Below are positions 16,845-25,657 of a stretch of 64,000 nucleotides of DNA, piece after piece. A model generated the notes under the pieces. The model was not told the origin of the DNA, ran no database searches, and saw nothing but the letters and a program-made list of their open reading frames with translations. The stretch is from assembly GCF_015062935.1 (NCBI RefSeq), contig NZ_SUTM01000006.1, forward strand, positions 50,405-114,404, read 5' to 3'. The position numbers were made by a program, and so were the translations under genes. This DNA is from Methanobrevibacter sp. (GTDB lineage Archaea > Methanobacteriota > Methanobacteria > Methanobacteriales > Methanobacteriaceae). Positions within the stretch are counted from its first letter, which is position 1; the number at the start of each line of letters is the position of its first letter.

Positions 16845-17523
16845 CTAATGGTGCAAGAATACCTTGACTTCTTCAAGTCGAGGATGAATTGCATAAAAAA
16901 GGGCATTAGTTATCAAATGCTTTTGGAAATTCTTTATATGTTGTCGGTTGATATATTATATTTTGTGTTCAAAATTAATTGGAATATAAAATAGATATTT
17001 GATGTGTTTTTTCATGTTAGATGAGTGTATTATTGTTAATGAAGGTTTGAAGGTTAAGTTGTATCCTGATAAGGTTATGAAGGATAAATTTAATCGGAGT
17101 CTGGGTAATGCTAGATTTGTTTGGAATAATTTATTAACAGAATACCAGGAAACCTTTGAATTATTTAAACAACATGGTTATACAAAGCTAAAATGCAATC
17201 AAACAACATTCAATACAATGTTAACAATGTTGAAAAAGGAATATCCATTTTTATATGACAGTGAATCTAGCACATTGCAGCAGGTCTATCATGACTTAAT
17301 ACGTTCATTTAATGGATTTTTTAAAAAAAATTCCAATTATCCAAGATTTAAATCCAAAAAGAATCCCAAAAATGGATTTAGAATACAAAACAATAATAAT
17401 ATCAAAATAACCAGCAATACAATTGTTTTACCAAAATTAGGAAAAGTACATTACCGTACCAGTCCACAAATGATAATGAAAAGAAAAATGTTTAAGAACG
17501 TTGAGGTAATGTCTCAATATTAA
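16845..17523 (+). mobile_element. Decayed IS605-family tnpB-only element, left end plus tnpB start
   Basis: The left end carries GTGCAAGAATACC, then a hairpin (TTGACTTC-TTC-AAGTCGAGG) and GGATGAATTGCA at about 16851-16894. The same arrangement opens the two intact elements at 50294 (minus strand) and 54948. TTTAT precedes it as in those copies. The tnpB frame stops at 17523 and no right-end hairpin follows, so the 3' half has been lost. Confidence 0.7.
16999..17523 (+). pseudogene. tnpB: Truncated TnpB, N-terminal domain only
   Basis: 174 codons. G-L-K-V-K-L-Y-P near residue 16, L-G-N-A-R-F-V-W-N near 36 and the P-R-F-K-S-K-K block near 115 are the N-terminal helix-turn-helix and wedge region of TnpB. 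The RuvC nuclease residues and zinc finger are missing, since full proteins in this window have about 380 residues. The sequence differs from the two intact TnpBs here (for example C-N-Q-T-T-F in place of P-T-Q-K-E-L), so it derives from a different element. The nuclease cannot be active. The exact start (ATG 16999 or ATG 17014) is unclear. Confidence 0.75.
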
Positions 17524-17654
17524 AAAATTTCAAATCAAATGAATTGTGATTGTATGGCAAAGTTGCACAAAATATGGAATTTTAAATAAGCTTTTCTAAA
17601 ATTTTTAAACTCTTTTAAAGTAAAGTTTATATATTTTTCATTCCATAATATTAT

Positions 17655-17668
17655 TTAGGCATAACTAA
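17655..17668 (+). promoter_or_regulatory. Candidate DtxR-family operator ahead of the 40-codon gene
   Basis: TTAGG-CATA-ACTAA is an imperfect palindrome with one mismatch to TTAGG-N4-CCTAA. It lies about 25 bases downstream of the TATA box (TTTATATATTT, about 17626-17636), thus over the expected transcription start, and 16 bases before the ATG. The same motif occurs twice at 63823-63859. Confidence 0.5.
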
Positions 17669-17684
17669 ATTTAGAGGTGATATT

Positions 17685-17807
17685 ATGGATAACATGGCCG
17701 AAGCAAGAAGGCACATGCATGAAGCGGAAGAAAGAAAAAAAGCCGAAAGCAAAACCAAAACCAAAAAAATCAGAAATTTCTTTTTCGGATGCTGTAAAAA
17801 CAAATAA
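17685..17807 (+). CDS. 40-residue basic protein ending in a Cys-Cys pair
   Basis: A short gene with a strong ribosome site (GAGGTGAT, 17674-17681) 3 bases before the ATG. Residues 1-28 are hydrophilic and rich in E, K and H (two His-Met pairs in R-R-H-M-H-E-A). The end is hydrophobic and cysteine-rich, F-F-F-G-C-C-K-N-K. The upstream site resembles DtxR-type iron or manganese operators, so a role in metal stress is a reasonable guess. No homologue is known to me. Confidence 0.6.
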   Translation: MDNMAEARRHMHEAEERKKAESKTKTKKIRNFFFGCCKNK

Positions 17808-17880
17808 TTTTATATCTATTTTTTAAAAAAAGAGTTGATTTCCCAAAACTCATATTGAATGATTTTTGGGAAATTAATTT

Positions 17881-18633
17881 TTATCTATATTCATGTTTAA
17901 AGTTTTTGTCATATAGCTTGGATGCATTAAAGTCGCCAGGGTCTAAGACATCTCCCACCACAATCATTGCAGTCTTTGTAATATTGGCATCTTTAACTTT
18001 TTGTGAAATATCCTCGAGGGTTCCTCTGATTATTTGCTGGTCTGGCCAGGTAGCCTTTTTGACAACAGCAACAGGAGTGGTTTTTTCATAACCTTCAAGC
18101 AATTCTTCAACTACCTTGTCAATCATACCAATTCCTAAAAATATGCACATTGTGGCATGATGTTTTGAAAAACTGGCTAAACTTTCACCGGCAGGCTTAG
18201 GAGTTCTTCCTTCAGGACGTGTGATGATGACACTTTGTGAAATTTCAGGCAAGGTCAATTCAGCTTCAAGAACGCTTGCAGTTCCAAAAAGAGAACTTAC
18301 CCCAGGAATGATTTCATATTCTATGTCATGCTTTTTAAGTTCACGAATCTGTTCAGCTATTGCTCCATAAATTGAAGGATCACCGGTATGTACTCGAGCA
18401 ACCAGTTTTCCCTCATTGACTGCTTCGGTTATTATTGCATCTGTTTCTTCTAAATTCAGATATGCACTGTTGTGAATTTCACATTCATCTTTTGCAGGGT
18501 TTAAAACCTCTTTATTTACAAGTGAACCTGCATAAATGATGACGTCAGCATTTTCAATTACATTTCTACCTTTGACGGTTATTAAATCAGGGTCACCCGG
18601 ACCGGCACCAATGAAAATTACTTTTCCTTTCAT
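17881..18633 (-). CDS. cobM: Cobalt-precorrin-4/precorrin-4 C11-methyltransferase
   Basis: 250 residues, normal length for CobM/CbiF. The SAM-dependent tetrapyrrole methylase pattern is clear: G-A-G-P-G-D-P-D-L-I near 9-18, Y-A-G-S-L-V-N near 34, the H-T-G-D-P-S-I-Y-G motif near 81-89, and I-P-G-V-S-S near 109. It methylates C-11 of the corrin ring on the anaerobic cobamide route, whose product serves Mtr and the corrinoid-dependent methionine synthase nearby. It appears to be a single-gene unit here. Confidence 0.9.
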   Translation of the reverse strand: MKGKVIFIGAGPGDPDLITVKGRNVIENADVIIYAGSLVNKEVLNPAKDECEIHNSAYLNLEETDAIITEAVNEGKLVARVHTGDPSIYGAIAEQIRELKKHDIEYEIIPGVSSLFGTASVLEAELTLPEISQSVIITRPEGRTPKPAGESLASFSKHHATMCIFLGIGMIDKVVEELLEGYEKTTPVAVVKKATWPDQQIIRGTLEDISQKVKDANITKTAMIVVGDVLDPGDFNASKLYDKNFKHEYR

Positions 18634-18731
18634 AGTTTAATTTTTTAGCTCAATTATTATTTAATTATTTTGCATCAATATTGACTTTTGATTTGAGAAA
18701 ACTTTATTTATTTTCAAGATAATTTAAAAAT

Positions 18732-19127
18732 ATGGATAATAAAGGTTTTATTTCAATAGAATATTTATTTTCAATCTTCGTTATATTATTGATAGCTATT
18801 CCATTGTTATTTTTATCACAATCCATTATGGAATCAAGTTTCAATATTGATGATAATATTGCACACAGGCTTATTCTGGATACCGTGGCAATCGAGATAA
18901 GTCAGGTGAATTCAAATGGTGAAGGTTATTCAAAATCAATTAAATTGCCTTCAGATGTTGGCTATTATGAAATAACAGTTGAAAATAAGAAATTAACAAT
19001 AGAATATGATGGCAAAAAAGGAGAAACATTGCTTTTCCCGTCCAATGTTGATTCCAAATATAAGCTGCATAGCGGAAAAAGTTATATGATTTCAAAAGGC
19101 GATGAAGGAAAGATTGTGATAACATGA
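18732..19127 (+). CDS. Prepilin-like (class III signal peptide) membrane protein
   Basis: 131 residues. The N terminus D-N-K-G-F-I-S-I-E-Y-L-F-S is followed by a 20-residue hydrophobic helix (about 10-32). It resembles archaeal type IV prepilins, in which a K/G site is cut by a prepilin peptidase and a glutamate sits at position +5. The rest is an exported beta-rich domain of unknown role. It overlaps the next prepilin-like gene by 4 bases, so the two are coupled and may form minor pilins of one fibre. Confidence 0.6.
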   Translation: MDNKGFISIEYLFSIFVILLIAIPLLFLSQSIMESSFNIDDNIAHRLILDTVAIEISQVNSNGEGYSKSIKLPSDVGYYEITVENKKLTIEYDGKKGETLLFPSNVDSKYKLHSGKSYMISKGDEGKIVIT

Positions 19128-19621
19128 TTGATGATGCAGGCCAAATCAGTGGAGAATATCTGCTTCTAGCAGGTGTAATGATATTGATCTTGATGATGTC
19201 AGCTGTTTTCATTTACTCCGAACAGGAACTGAATATCGCAATGAGTGCAGCCCGAAACGGCATCAATGATGGAATTGCATCATCATCAAGTGCAATATAT
19301 ACAAAACAGGCATATAATGATTATTCAAAAACAAAAAGCGATTTGCTGATTCCGAATTCCGTTGAAATTGTCAATGTTTCATATACTGAGATGGGAATTG
19401 ACAGGAATTTCGACAAGAAAAAAATCCAGTTTAAGGTTTATGCAACCTCATCAAAGGATTTGTCCAAAACACAATTGGATTCAATCGGAGACAGGATTAA
19501 TTATAATCTGCGAAAATCCATTGCTTTAAGCTTCAATTCCACTTCATCTACAAACAAATTATATAACCCTGTGTTTTCACCCCATTATGTGTTTACAACA
19601 GCTAATGTTAAATGGGTTTAA
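19124..19621 (+). CDS. Second prepilin-like (class III signal peptide) protein
   Basis: 165 residues. The motif G-Q-I-S-G-E-Y-L-L-L (about residues 6-15) is close to the class III consensus Q-x-S-x-E-Y-L-L. It is followed by a hydrophobic helix to about residue 29 and an exported domain rich in S, N and K. The start overlaps the stop of the preceding gene (ATGA). No pilus assembly ATPase is in the window, so the assembly partner is unknown. Confidence 0.65.
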   Translation: MIDDAGQISGEYLLLAGVMILILMMSAVFIYSEQELNIAMSAARNGINDGIASSSSAIYTKQAYNDYSKTKSDLLIPNSVEIVNVSYTEMGIDRNFDKKKIQFKVYATSSKDLSKTQLDSIGDRINYNLRKSIALSFNSTSSTNKLYNPVFSPHYVFTTANVKWV

Positions 19622-19637
19622 GTATATATTTTATAGT

Positions 19638-20021
19638 ATGTCCAGATATGAAAAAGGTAAAAAGATTTTGGAGGATATTCAGCAAAGGCCTGTTGAAGAG
19701 ATATTCAAGGAACTGGAAGATGTCGCTCCTGATTTGTCAAGGTTTGTAGTTGAATTTCCATATTCCGAAATATACACAAGAGATGAAGTCGATTTAAAAA
19801 CCCGTGAACTATGCACTGTTGCAGCAATCACTGTTCTGGGTGCAATTCCCCAGCTTAAAGACCATATCAATGCAGCTTTAAATGTGGGAAACAGTCCTGC
19901 GGAAATAGTTGAAATCATCATGCAGATGAGTGCTTACTGCGGATTTCCAAAGGCAATCAATGGAATAGTGGCTGCAAAGGAAGTATTTGCTGAAAGGGAT
20001 TTGTTGCCGGTGAGGGATTAG
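19638..20021 (+). CDS. Carboxymuconolactone decarboxylase family protein (AhpD-like)
   Basis: 127 residues from the ATG at 19638. An upstream in-frame ATG at 19587 lies within the preceding gene. The family core is seen in T-R-E-L-C-T-V-A-A-I (about 59-68), D-H-I-N-A-A-L-N-V-G-N-S-P-A-E-I-V-E-I (about 81-99) and M-S-A-Y-C-G-F-P. The two cysteines are far apart rather than in an AhpD C-x-x-C, so a peroxidase-partner role is uncertain. Its last codons contain GGTGAGG, which probably serves as ribosome site for the next gene. Confidence 0.8.
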   Translation: MSRYEKGKKILEDIQQRPVEEIFKELEDVAPDLSRFVVEFPYSEIYTRDEVDLKTRELCTVAAITVLGAIPQLKDHINAALNVGNSPAEIVEIIMQMSAYCGFPKAINGIVAAKEVFAERDLLPVRD

Positions 20022-20022
20022 G

Positions 20023-20340
20023 ATTAGTGAAGACACATTTGAAGCAATAGCTTCTAAACTCCAGGATGAACTGGCCGATATCATTAAAAGCGGCAAGGAT
20101 GTAAATGACTATGAGTTGATTGTTTACAAATATGTGTTTATCAGTGAACTTAAGATTCCTCTTTTGGAGGATTTGGGTGTTGAGATAACTGAAGATTCTT
20201 TTATTCTTTATATTATTCCTGATGGTTTGGAATTGGATATATTAAGAAAATTGGATGATGTCTTTGACAAATTTAAGGTTAGTTTCATGCCTAATGATTA
20301 TAATATATTGAAGTTAAGGTTTTTACTTGAGGATGATTGA
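20023..20340 (+). CDS. Small unknown protein with a probable non-AUG (AUU) start
   Basis: The frame is open from 20014 and reads as ordinary protein from about 20026 (S-E-D-T-F-E-A-I-A-S-K-L), but the first in-frame ATG is at 20116, 30 codons later. GGTGAGG (20009-20015, inside the end of the previous gene) is well placed for ATT 20023, 7 bases downstream. The only other early candidate is TTG at 20113. The product would be 105 residues, acidic, possibly alpha/beta. The next gene follows with no gap. I recognise no family. Confidence 0.45.
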   Translation: MSEDTFEAIASKLQDELADIIKSGKDVNDYELIVYKYVFISELKIPLLEDLGVEITEDSFILYIIPDGLELDILRKLDDVFDKFKVSFMPNDYNILKLRFLLEDD

Positions 20341-20709
20341 ATGTATAGTGAAGATGAAAAAAAGCAATTGATGGAAGATTTAAAAGAGATGGAAACATTC
20401 CGAGCGGATACCGGCGATGAAGGGAAAATATTGCAGGAAGACTTGAAGGACTTTTTTATCAATGGAAACGGGGATGAACAAGACCTGATTTTCAGAATAG
20501 AAATGTATTTCTATGCTTTTAAATTGTTTTGCAGAAAACCTGTGAAAATAGATAGAAACCAATTCATAATCTATTTCAATGATTCTCTTTTAGACTGGCA
20601 TTTAGTTGATTTGGTAAAAAAAGATTTAACTGATTTTGAACTGGTAATTGAAGCAGTTAAAGAAGAAAATGATGTGTTAATTAATTTGAATTTCACACTT
20701 CATTACTAA
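20341..20709 (+). CDS. Unknown 122-residue acidic protein
   Basis: The ATG directly follows the stop of the previous gene, so translation is coupled. The sequence is acidic with an N-terminal helix (K-K-Q-L-M-E-D-L-K-E-M) and a C-terminal half of alternating hydrophobic residues. It has no signal peptide, cysteine motif or recognised domain. Spacing suggests that it works with its upstream neighbour. Its stop overlaps the end of convergent tatD by 4 bases. Confidence 0.6.
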   Translation: MYSEDEKKQLMEDLKEMETFRADTGDEGKILQEDLKDFFINGNGDEQDLIFRIEMYFYAFKLFCRKPVKIDRNQFIIYFNDSLLDWHLVDLVKKDLTDFELVIEAVKEENDVLINLNFTLHY

Positions 20710-21467
20710 ATTTTGAAAATTTTTTTTGCGTTGTTGGTGGTTATTTCATCAACAACATTAACGTCCATGTCCTTGATTTCAGCTATTTTATGAACTGCAT
20801 TAACAACATTGACAGGTTCATTTCGCTCTTCTTTTGTCATAGCTAAATACGGACTGTCTGTTTCTGTTAAAACATAGTTGAGATCTATTTTTTCAATCAG
20901 GTCCTGGTGATGTTTTGAATAGCAGAGCATTGTTGAAAAGCTCATGTATGAATCGTCCCTATTCATGATTCTTTTTGCTGTTTTAAGGCTTCCGCCATAA
21001 CAATGGAAAATGAAATATGGGATATTCTCATAATCCTCAATAATATTCACTGCCTTTTTTTCACAGTCCCTGACATGCATAACTATAGGAACCTGGTAGC
21101 TGTTGGCTATGTCGAGAAAGCTTCTAAAGATTTCCTGCTGTCTTTCACGAAGTTCCTTGTCTGTCACATAGTAGTAATCCATTCCCACTTCTCCGATTGC
21201 AACAATCTTGTCAAGATTTTCAATCAGATACTTGTGAGCAGCTTCAAGTTCTTCATTTGTGCAGTTTTGAGAACTGACAGGATGAAAACCAAAAGTAGGA
21301 TAAATAAAACCTTTGTATTCTTCCGAAAGCTTTAAAACTGCGCGGTTGCTGTCGATGCTGTAACCTGATGCAACAACATAATCAAGTTTATCCTTCGCTC
21401 TCTGGATTACTTCCTTGCGGTCTTCATCAAAATCCTCAAAATCTATATGGCAATGTGTATCAATCAT
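20706..21467 (-). CDS. TatD family metal-dependent hydrolase
   Basis: 253 residues. The metal site opens D-T-H-C-H-I-D (3-9), then G-E-V-G-M-D-Y-Y (E near 92), V-M-H-V-R-D, F-H-C-Y-G-G and T-E-T-D-S-P-Y give the remaining ligands. These are the conserved positions of TatD-type amidohydrolases, reported to act as 3'-5' DNases or on small substrates. It is downstream of uppS by 4 bases in the same orientation, so the pair is co-transcribed. Confidence 0.9.
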   Translation of the reverse strand: MIDTHCHIDFEDFDEDRKEVIQRAKDKLDYVVASGYSIDSNRAVLKLSEEYKGFIYPTFGFHPVSSQNCTNEELEAAHKYLIENLDKIVAIGEVGMDYYYVTDKELRERQQEIFRSFLDIANSYQVPIVMHVRDCEKKAVNIIEDYENIPYFIFHCYGGSLKTAKRIMNRDDSYMSFSTMLCYSKHHQDLIEKIDLNYVLTETDSPYLAMTKEERNEPVNVVNAVHKIAEIKDMDVNVVDEITTNNAKKIFKI

Positions 21468-21471
21468 GGTA

Positions 21472-22236
21472 TTATACTCCGAATCGTCTGTCTCTTGCCT
21501 GATATGACCTTATAGCTCTAATAAAGTCAACTTTTCTTAATTCCGGCCATAATGTTTCACAGAAATAGAGTTCTGAATATGATGATTGCCATAGTAAAAA
21601 TCCGCTTAATCTTTCCTCACCGCTTGTTCTGATAATCAGGTTAGGATCATCAAGTCCTGCAGTATATAGGTTTTTGCTTACAAGTTCCTCATCGATGTCA
21701 TCGATTGAAATATCTCCCGCCTCAACATCTTCAACAATTTTTTTTATGGAATCGACTATTTCCAAACGACCGTCATATCCTATAGCAAGGTTGAAAAATC
21801 TTTTGTTATAGTGTTTTGTTGCCTCTTCAGCCTCTCTGATTGCTTCACGCACATCATCAGGCAGCAGTTCGGTTCTTCCTACAACCTGAACTTTAACTTC
21901 GTTTTTATGAATCTTTTCGTGGTTTACTAATCGTTTGAAGTTGATGACGAATAATCTCATAAGGCCTTCAACTTCGTGTTGCGGTCTGTTGAAGTTTTCT
22001 GTTGAAAATGCATAGGCAGTGATGATTTCAATTCCAAGTTCGATACTCCAGTCAAGAACTTTTTCCAATGTGTCAACTCCGAGTTCATGTCCTTTGACAA
22101 CATCGATATTTCCCTGAAGTTTGGAGAATCTTCTGTTTCCATCCATGATTATAGCTACATGCTTTGGCATTTTCTCAGGAACCAGGTCTCTTGATATATA
22201 CCATTCATATATTCTATAAAGTATATTTTCTGCCAT
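21472..22236 (-). CDS. uppS: Cis-prenyl diphosphate synthase (undecaprenyl diphosphate synthase family)
   Basis: 254 residues. The isopentenyl-transferase signature [10 protein letters not shown] (29-38), [12 protein letters not shown] near 84 and the C-terminal [18 protein letters not shown] region are all present. The enzyme makes the long-chain cis-polyprenyl diphosphate used as lipid carrier in pseudomurein and glycan synthesis. It fits with the Mur ligase at the window start and the MraY-like transferase at 57 kb. AAGGGAT lies upstream of the start. Confidence 0.92.
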   Translation of the reverse strand: MAENILYRIYEWYISRDLVPEKMPKHVAIIMDGNRRFSKLQGNIDVVKGHELGVDTLEKVLDWSIELGIEIITAYAFSTENFNRPQHEVEGLMRLFVINFKRLVNHEKIHKNEVKVQVVGRTELLPDDVREAIREAEEATKHYNKRFFNLAIGYDGRLEIVDSIKKIVEDVEAGDISIDDIDEELVSKNLYTAGLDDPNLIIRTSGEERLSGFLLWQSSYSELYFCETLWPELRKVDFIRAIRSYQARDRRFGV

Positions 22237-22288
22237 TTTATTATCCCTTAAAAGTTTATATTAATTTATATTATGTTGCTTAATGTTT

Positions 22289-23002
22289 TTAAAGGTTGGC
22301 TAATTTGTATGCAAATTTTAAACTTCTAAGGTATCCTTCAACACTTTGGTCACGGCTGGTGTCTATGTATATTCCATTGATTCCGAAGGTAATGGCACCA
22401 CAGCTGGGCCAAGAATTTACTAAAATCAGTGTTCTAAAAATAATATTTCCGATAATTCCGTCAGGGGCGATGATAACGTTGCAGTTGTCTTTTATTGCCT
22501 GTTCAATTAATATGTAATAGTTTTTAACTTCAAAGTTGGTATTCTCTTCAATTAGTTGGGTGAGCTTTTCGCTTTCATCAATGGAGGAGGATATTCTTTC
22601 GCTTCTTCCGTAATCTCCTTTCCTTCCATCCGCAAGTACTGCAATTTTCGGATCTTTTCCAAGTTTTTCTAAAAATTCTCCGCAGTTTATGGCCATATTT
22701 AATTTTTCACCAACTGTGTTTCCTTCATCAATGCCGACAGGGGTCAGTAAAAACTCATGGCCGTTACCATTTACATATGTGGCTCTTGATATTTCAGGAA
22801 AATCCTTTTTGACTTTTTTAATAACTCCTGATGCCGGAAGTGAACCCCTTACAACTGCATCAATATCGCTGTTTAATATTGCTTTTGCCAAATCATCATC
22901 GTTGTCGATTAAAATTATTTCCGCATGATGGTTTTTTTCAAAAATTTTTATTGCATCAAATATGTTTAAATTTTTTCCAGTTCCAATTGCAATTCTTATC
23001 AT
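22289..23002 (-). CDS. mtxX: MtxX, methanogenesis marker protein 4
   Basis: 237 residues. The start I-R-I-A-I-G-T-G-K-N and the internal R-G-S-L-P-A-S, A-V-L-A-D-G-R-K-G-D-Y-G-R-S and I-A-P-D-G-I-I-G-N motifs correspond to the MtxX family, a marker of methanogens related to phosphate acetyl/butyryl transferases. The family is described as related to tetrahydromethanopterin S-methyltransferase by gene context, and the reaction is not established. The start appears leaderless: no ribosome site, with TATA-like ATAAAATATAC just upstream. It is 52 bases upstream of uppS in the same direction. Confidence 0.75.
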   Translation of the reverse strand: MIRIAIGTGKNLNIFDAIKIFEKNHHAEIILIDNDDDLAKAILNSDIDAVVRGSLPASGVIKKVKKDFPEISRATYVNGNGHEFLLTPVGIDEGNTVGEKLNMAINCGEFLEKLGKDPKIAVLADGRKGDYGRSERISSSIDESEKLTQLIEENTNFEVKNYYILIEQAIKDNCNVIIAPDGIIGNIIFRTLILVNSWPSCGAITFGINGIYIDTSRDQSVEGYLRSLKFAYKLANL

Positions 23003-23130
23003 TATGTATATTTTATAGATATTTTTTTATTAATGTTTCTATTAAAAAATTTTCAAAAATTCTTATAGTGTATCTAAAAATGCATATTTTATAGAAACAT
23101 TTTTTAAATTAATGTTATCTATTATATACT

Positions 23131-23394
23131 ATGAGTAATGATGATGAGATTTTTGATATTGTGGGCTATGTAATGGCCTCAGAGTATAGATGCAATATTA
23201 TAAAAAGCATTGGTGAAAGTATAAAAATCCCATCTGCAATCGCTGAGGATATTGGTTTGAGAACAAATCATGTATCTAATGTATTAAAAGATTTAAAGGA
23301 ACAGGGTATTGTTGTATGTTTAAATGAAGAAGCACGTAAAGGCAGATTGTACAAAAATACTGATTTAGGTCTTAAAATTTTAAAATATTTATAA
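23131..23394 (+). CDS. Small winged-helix transcription regulator
   Basis: 87 residues, essentially one winged helix-turn-helix: helix 2-3 region I-P-S-A-I-A-E-D-I-G-L-R-T-N-H-V-S-N-V-L and wing V-V-C-L-N-E-E-A-R-K-G-R-L-Y-K-N-T-D-L-G. It is clearly a paralogue of the protein at 32350-32625, sharing the V-C-L-N-E-E-x2-K-G-R-L-Y-x2-T-D-x-G block. It is divergent from mtxX (128-base gap) and may control it or itself. Effector unknown. Confidence 0.75.
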   Translation: MSNDDEIFDIVGYVMASEYRCNIIKSIGESIKIPSAIAEDIGLRTNHVSNVLKDLKEQGIVVCLNEEARKGRLYKNTDLGLKILKYL

Positions 23395-23518
23395 AATCTT
23401 TTTTATCTTAAAAAGGGATTATTAAAAATAGTTTTAATAATTTATACAAAAAAGTAAATTATGATGATTAGTATAATCATCATTATTGCAGAATTAATTT
23501 CAATATTTCGATTGTCAA

Positions 23519-24895
23519 TTATGACTTGTTAAACTCGTCAATTGCACAATCTACTATTTTCAAAACGGACTGGTCTAGTTTGGGGTATGAGTCATTTAGT
23601 GCTACAGGTATGTTGTCACAGTACACTACTTCCAGACCATGGGATATTGCGTCTTTTGTTGCAACATCTACAGCTGCTGCTTTAAGTTCAGTAAGCATTA
23701 CGTCAGCTTTGTCCATGTACTTTTGCATGTCCTGGCGTAAAAGAGGTCTATTGGATAAATGTGAGGTTGTTCCGACAACTTCGCAATTGTAGTTGTTTTC
23801 TAAGTATTCTACTAATTTATCTTTAACTTCTTCAGGTGCAGTTGTTGCAAATAAAACTTTTTTTCCATCTATTTTTTCCAAAGGTTTTGGTCTGAATACT
23901 GTTGATATTACGATTGCCTCAGGATTTATCTCATTAACGAATTTTTCGATTTCAGTTATCTTTTCACTGGAACACATTGGCTCTTCACACATTGTCAGTA
24001 TTACAAGATCTCCAAGGCCTATTCTGTATGGTCCGAAATATGTTGTTAGGTTTTCAATCGGCTGGTTTGCTCCAATAAGTACGATTTTCTTGTCTGTTTT
24101 AATAGGGGGGATTGCGGCACCGCTTCCTTCAAAAATTGCAAATTTGGAATCAACTTCATTTGCAAGTTTAGCTCCTTTTTTCATGTTTGTAAGGAATACT
24201 TCACCTGCCATTCCTCCTCCGCAGCGTCTGCATCCGATGGTTAAAATTCTGCTCATTAAAGCATCTTCCCAATGGTCACTGGCTGCATGCACGCCCTTTT
24301 CTGATTGTTCGAGCAGGAATTCTGCATTGATTTCCAGTTTTTCACCGTGCACTATTTCAGGCTCTTCAGGTCCTCCTCTTCCCATTGCAATGACGCAAGG
24401 TTCATAATCGTTTTTGTCAATCAACCTTGATACGAATCCGGATACTGCAGTTTTACCGATACGTTTTCCGGTTCCGAGAATGGTTATTGAAGGTTTTTCC
24501 ATAACATCATACTGGGAGGTAGGTTCAAATTTGAAATCAGGTCCTTCATAGGTTATTCCTTCGTTTAAAACCTTGCAGGCGATTTTGAATCTTTTCGGAT
24601 AATCAAGTATGGGTTCGTCGCTTAAGTCAAATACGGTATCTGCATCGTATTTGCGGATCATATCGACAATGATGTCGTAAGGGATGTCTTTATCCTTTGC
24701 AAACTGAACTGGAACACCTAGTTTTTCTGAGTATGACTCTTCTGAGTCATCCCTGAGCTTTTCTGTTCCACCTATAAAAACAGCACCTACAATATCAATG
24801 TGTTCTAAATTATTCAGGGTATCAATTGCTTCTTGAGTGACTGGCAGGTAGTGTTCACCGTCAACCAAACAAAGCATTCTGTTTAAGGCTTTCAT
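23519..24895 (-). CDS. cpgS: Cyclic 2,3-diphosphoglycerate synthetase
   Basis: 458 residues. The P-loop-like [10 protein letters not shown] (141-150) and [10 protein letters not shown] (about 171-180) are the hallmarks of cDPG synthetase, and [12 protein letters not shown] follows. The enzyme closes the ring of 2,3-diphosphoglycerate with ATP in the cytoplasm. The product accumulates as a solute and phosphate store in Methanobacteriales. It is divergent from the UPF0280 gene with only 45 bases between starts. No ribosome site is seen, so the mRNA is probably leaderless. Confidence 0.9.
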   Translation of the reverse strand: MKALNRMLCLVDGEHYLPVTQEAIDTLNNLEHIDIVGAVFIGGTEKLRDDSEESYSEKLGVPVQFAKDKDIPYDIIVDMIRKYDADTVFDLSDEPILDYPKRFKIACKVLNEGITYEGPDFKFEPTSQYDVMEKPSITILGTGKRIGKTAVSGFVSRLIDKNDYEPCVIAMGRGGPEEPEIVHGEKLEINAEFLLEQSEKGVHAASDHWEDALMSRILTIGCRRCGGGMAGEVFLTNMKKGAKLANEVDSKFAIFEGSGAAIPPIKTDKKIVLIGANQPIENLTTYFGPYRIGLGDLVILTMCEEPMCSSEKITEIEKFVNEINPEAIVISTVFRPKPLEKIDGKKVLFATTAPEEVKDKLVEYLENNYNCEVVGTTSHLSNRPLLRQDMQKYMDKADVMLTELKAAAVDVATKDAISHGLEVVYCDNIPVALNDSYPKLDQSVLKIVDCAIDEFNKS

Positions 24896-24912
24896 GTTAT
24901 TAAATATAATTT

Positions 24913-24922
24913 TTATATATAA
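24913..24922. promoter_or_regulatory. Palindromic TATA box shared by divergent genes
   Basis: TTATATATAA is its own reverse complement and lies centrally in the 45-base gap between cpgS (start 24895) and the UPF0280 gene (start 24941). Its centre is 22-24 bases from both start codons, matching archaeal leaderless promoters in both directions. No second TATA box fits in the gap. Confidence 0.6.
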
Positions 24923-24940
24923 TAAGTTAAAGTATTAAAT

Positions 24941-25657
24941 ATGCAATTCAATCAAATCAACATAGGCGAAACCCACATCAGATTGACTAGTGATTTGGCA
25001 AGTCATAATCTGAATGAATATATCTTTTCCATTAGGCAGGACCTGAAGGATTATATTTTAAAAGACAATGACTTTCTTCTGTCAATTACTCCGTTGGACA
25101 TTCCTGATGAAAATCTCTCAGAAATTGTTTATAGGATGTTTAAATCATCAATCATCTGTGATGTTGGACCTATGGCATGTGTTGCAGGAACAATCTCTGA
25201 AATGGCACTGGAATATCTGATTCGAAGGGGATCTTCATATTCGATTGTGGAAAACGGAGGGGACATTTCAATTGTCAATGACAAAAAGCTTCTTTGCGGA
25301 ATCTATTCAAACAACAGGGTTTTAGGAAATGGCATTGCCTTTGAAATCAGGAAAAGAAAAAGACCCCTTGGTATCTGCACTTCTTCGGGAAAAGTTGGCC
25401 ATTCAATAAGTTTTGGCGATTCCGACAGTGTCACTGTAATTGGCAAATCCACTTCTGTCTGTGACGGGCTTGCAACTGCAATTGCCAATAGGGTCACAGG
25501 CATCACCAGTGAGGATAAGGTGATGAATGCATTGGAATTTTGTGAAGATTATCGCGAATATTTTGATGGTGGTTTAATAATTTGTGATGAAAATGTTGCA
25601 ACTGTTGGAAAACTGCCAAAGATTGTTGAAACAAATGAATTCGATATCAAGCATTGA
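24941..25657 (+). CDS. UPF0280 family protein (ApbE-like fold)
   Basis: 238 residues. The segments [14 protein letters not shown] (about 72-85), V-E-N-G-G-D-I-S-I (about 103-111) and [11 protein letters not shown] are typical of UPF0280. The N-G-G-D motif is shared with ApbE flavin transferases. Members are conserved in methanogens, with no proven reaction. The start has no ribosome site and lies 24 bases after the TATA centre, so it is probably leaderless. Confidence 0.8.
   Translation: MQFNQINIGETHIRLTSDLASHNLNEYIFSIRQDLKDYILKDNDFLLSITPLDIPDENLSEIVYRMFKSSIICDVGPMACVAGTISEMALEYLIRRGSSYSIVENGGDISIVNDKKLLCGIYSNNRVLGNGIAFEIRKRKRPLGICTSSGKVGHSISFGDSDSVTVIGKSTSVCDGLATAIANRVTGITSEDKVMNALEFCEDYREYFDGGLIICDENVATVGKLPKIVETNEFDIKH

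Noticed and set aside
20027..20050. GTG at 20027 as start of a gene after the CMD protein
   Set aside because: This frame ends after seven codons. The coding-like frame is the one through ATT 20023.
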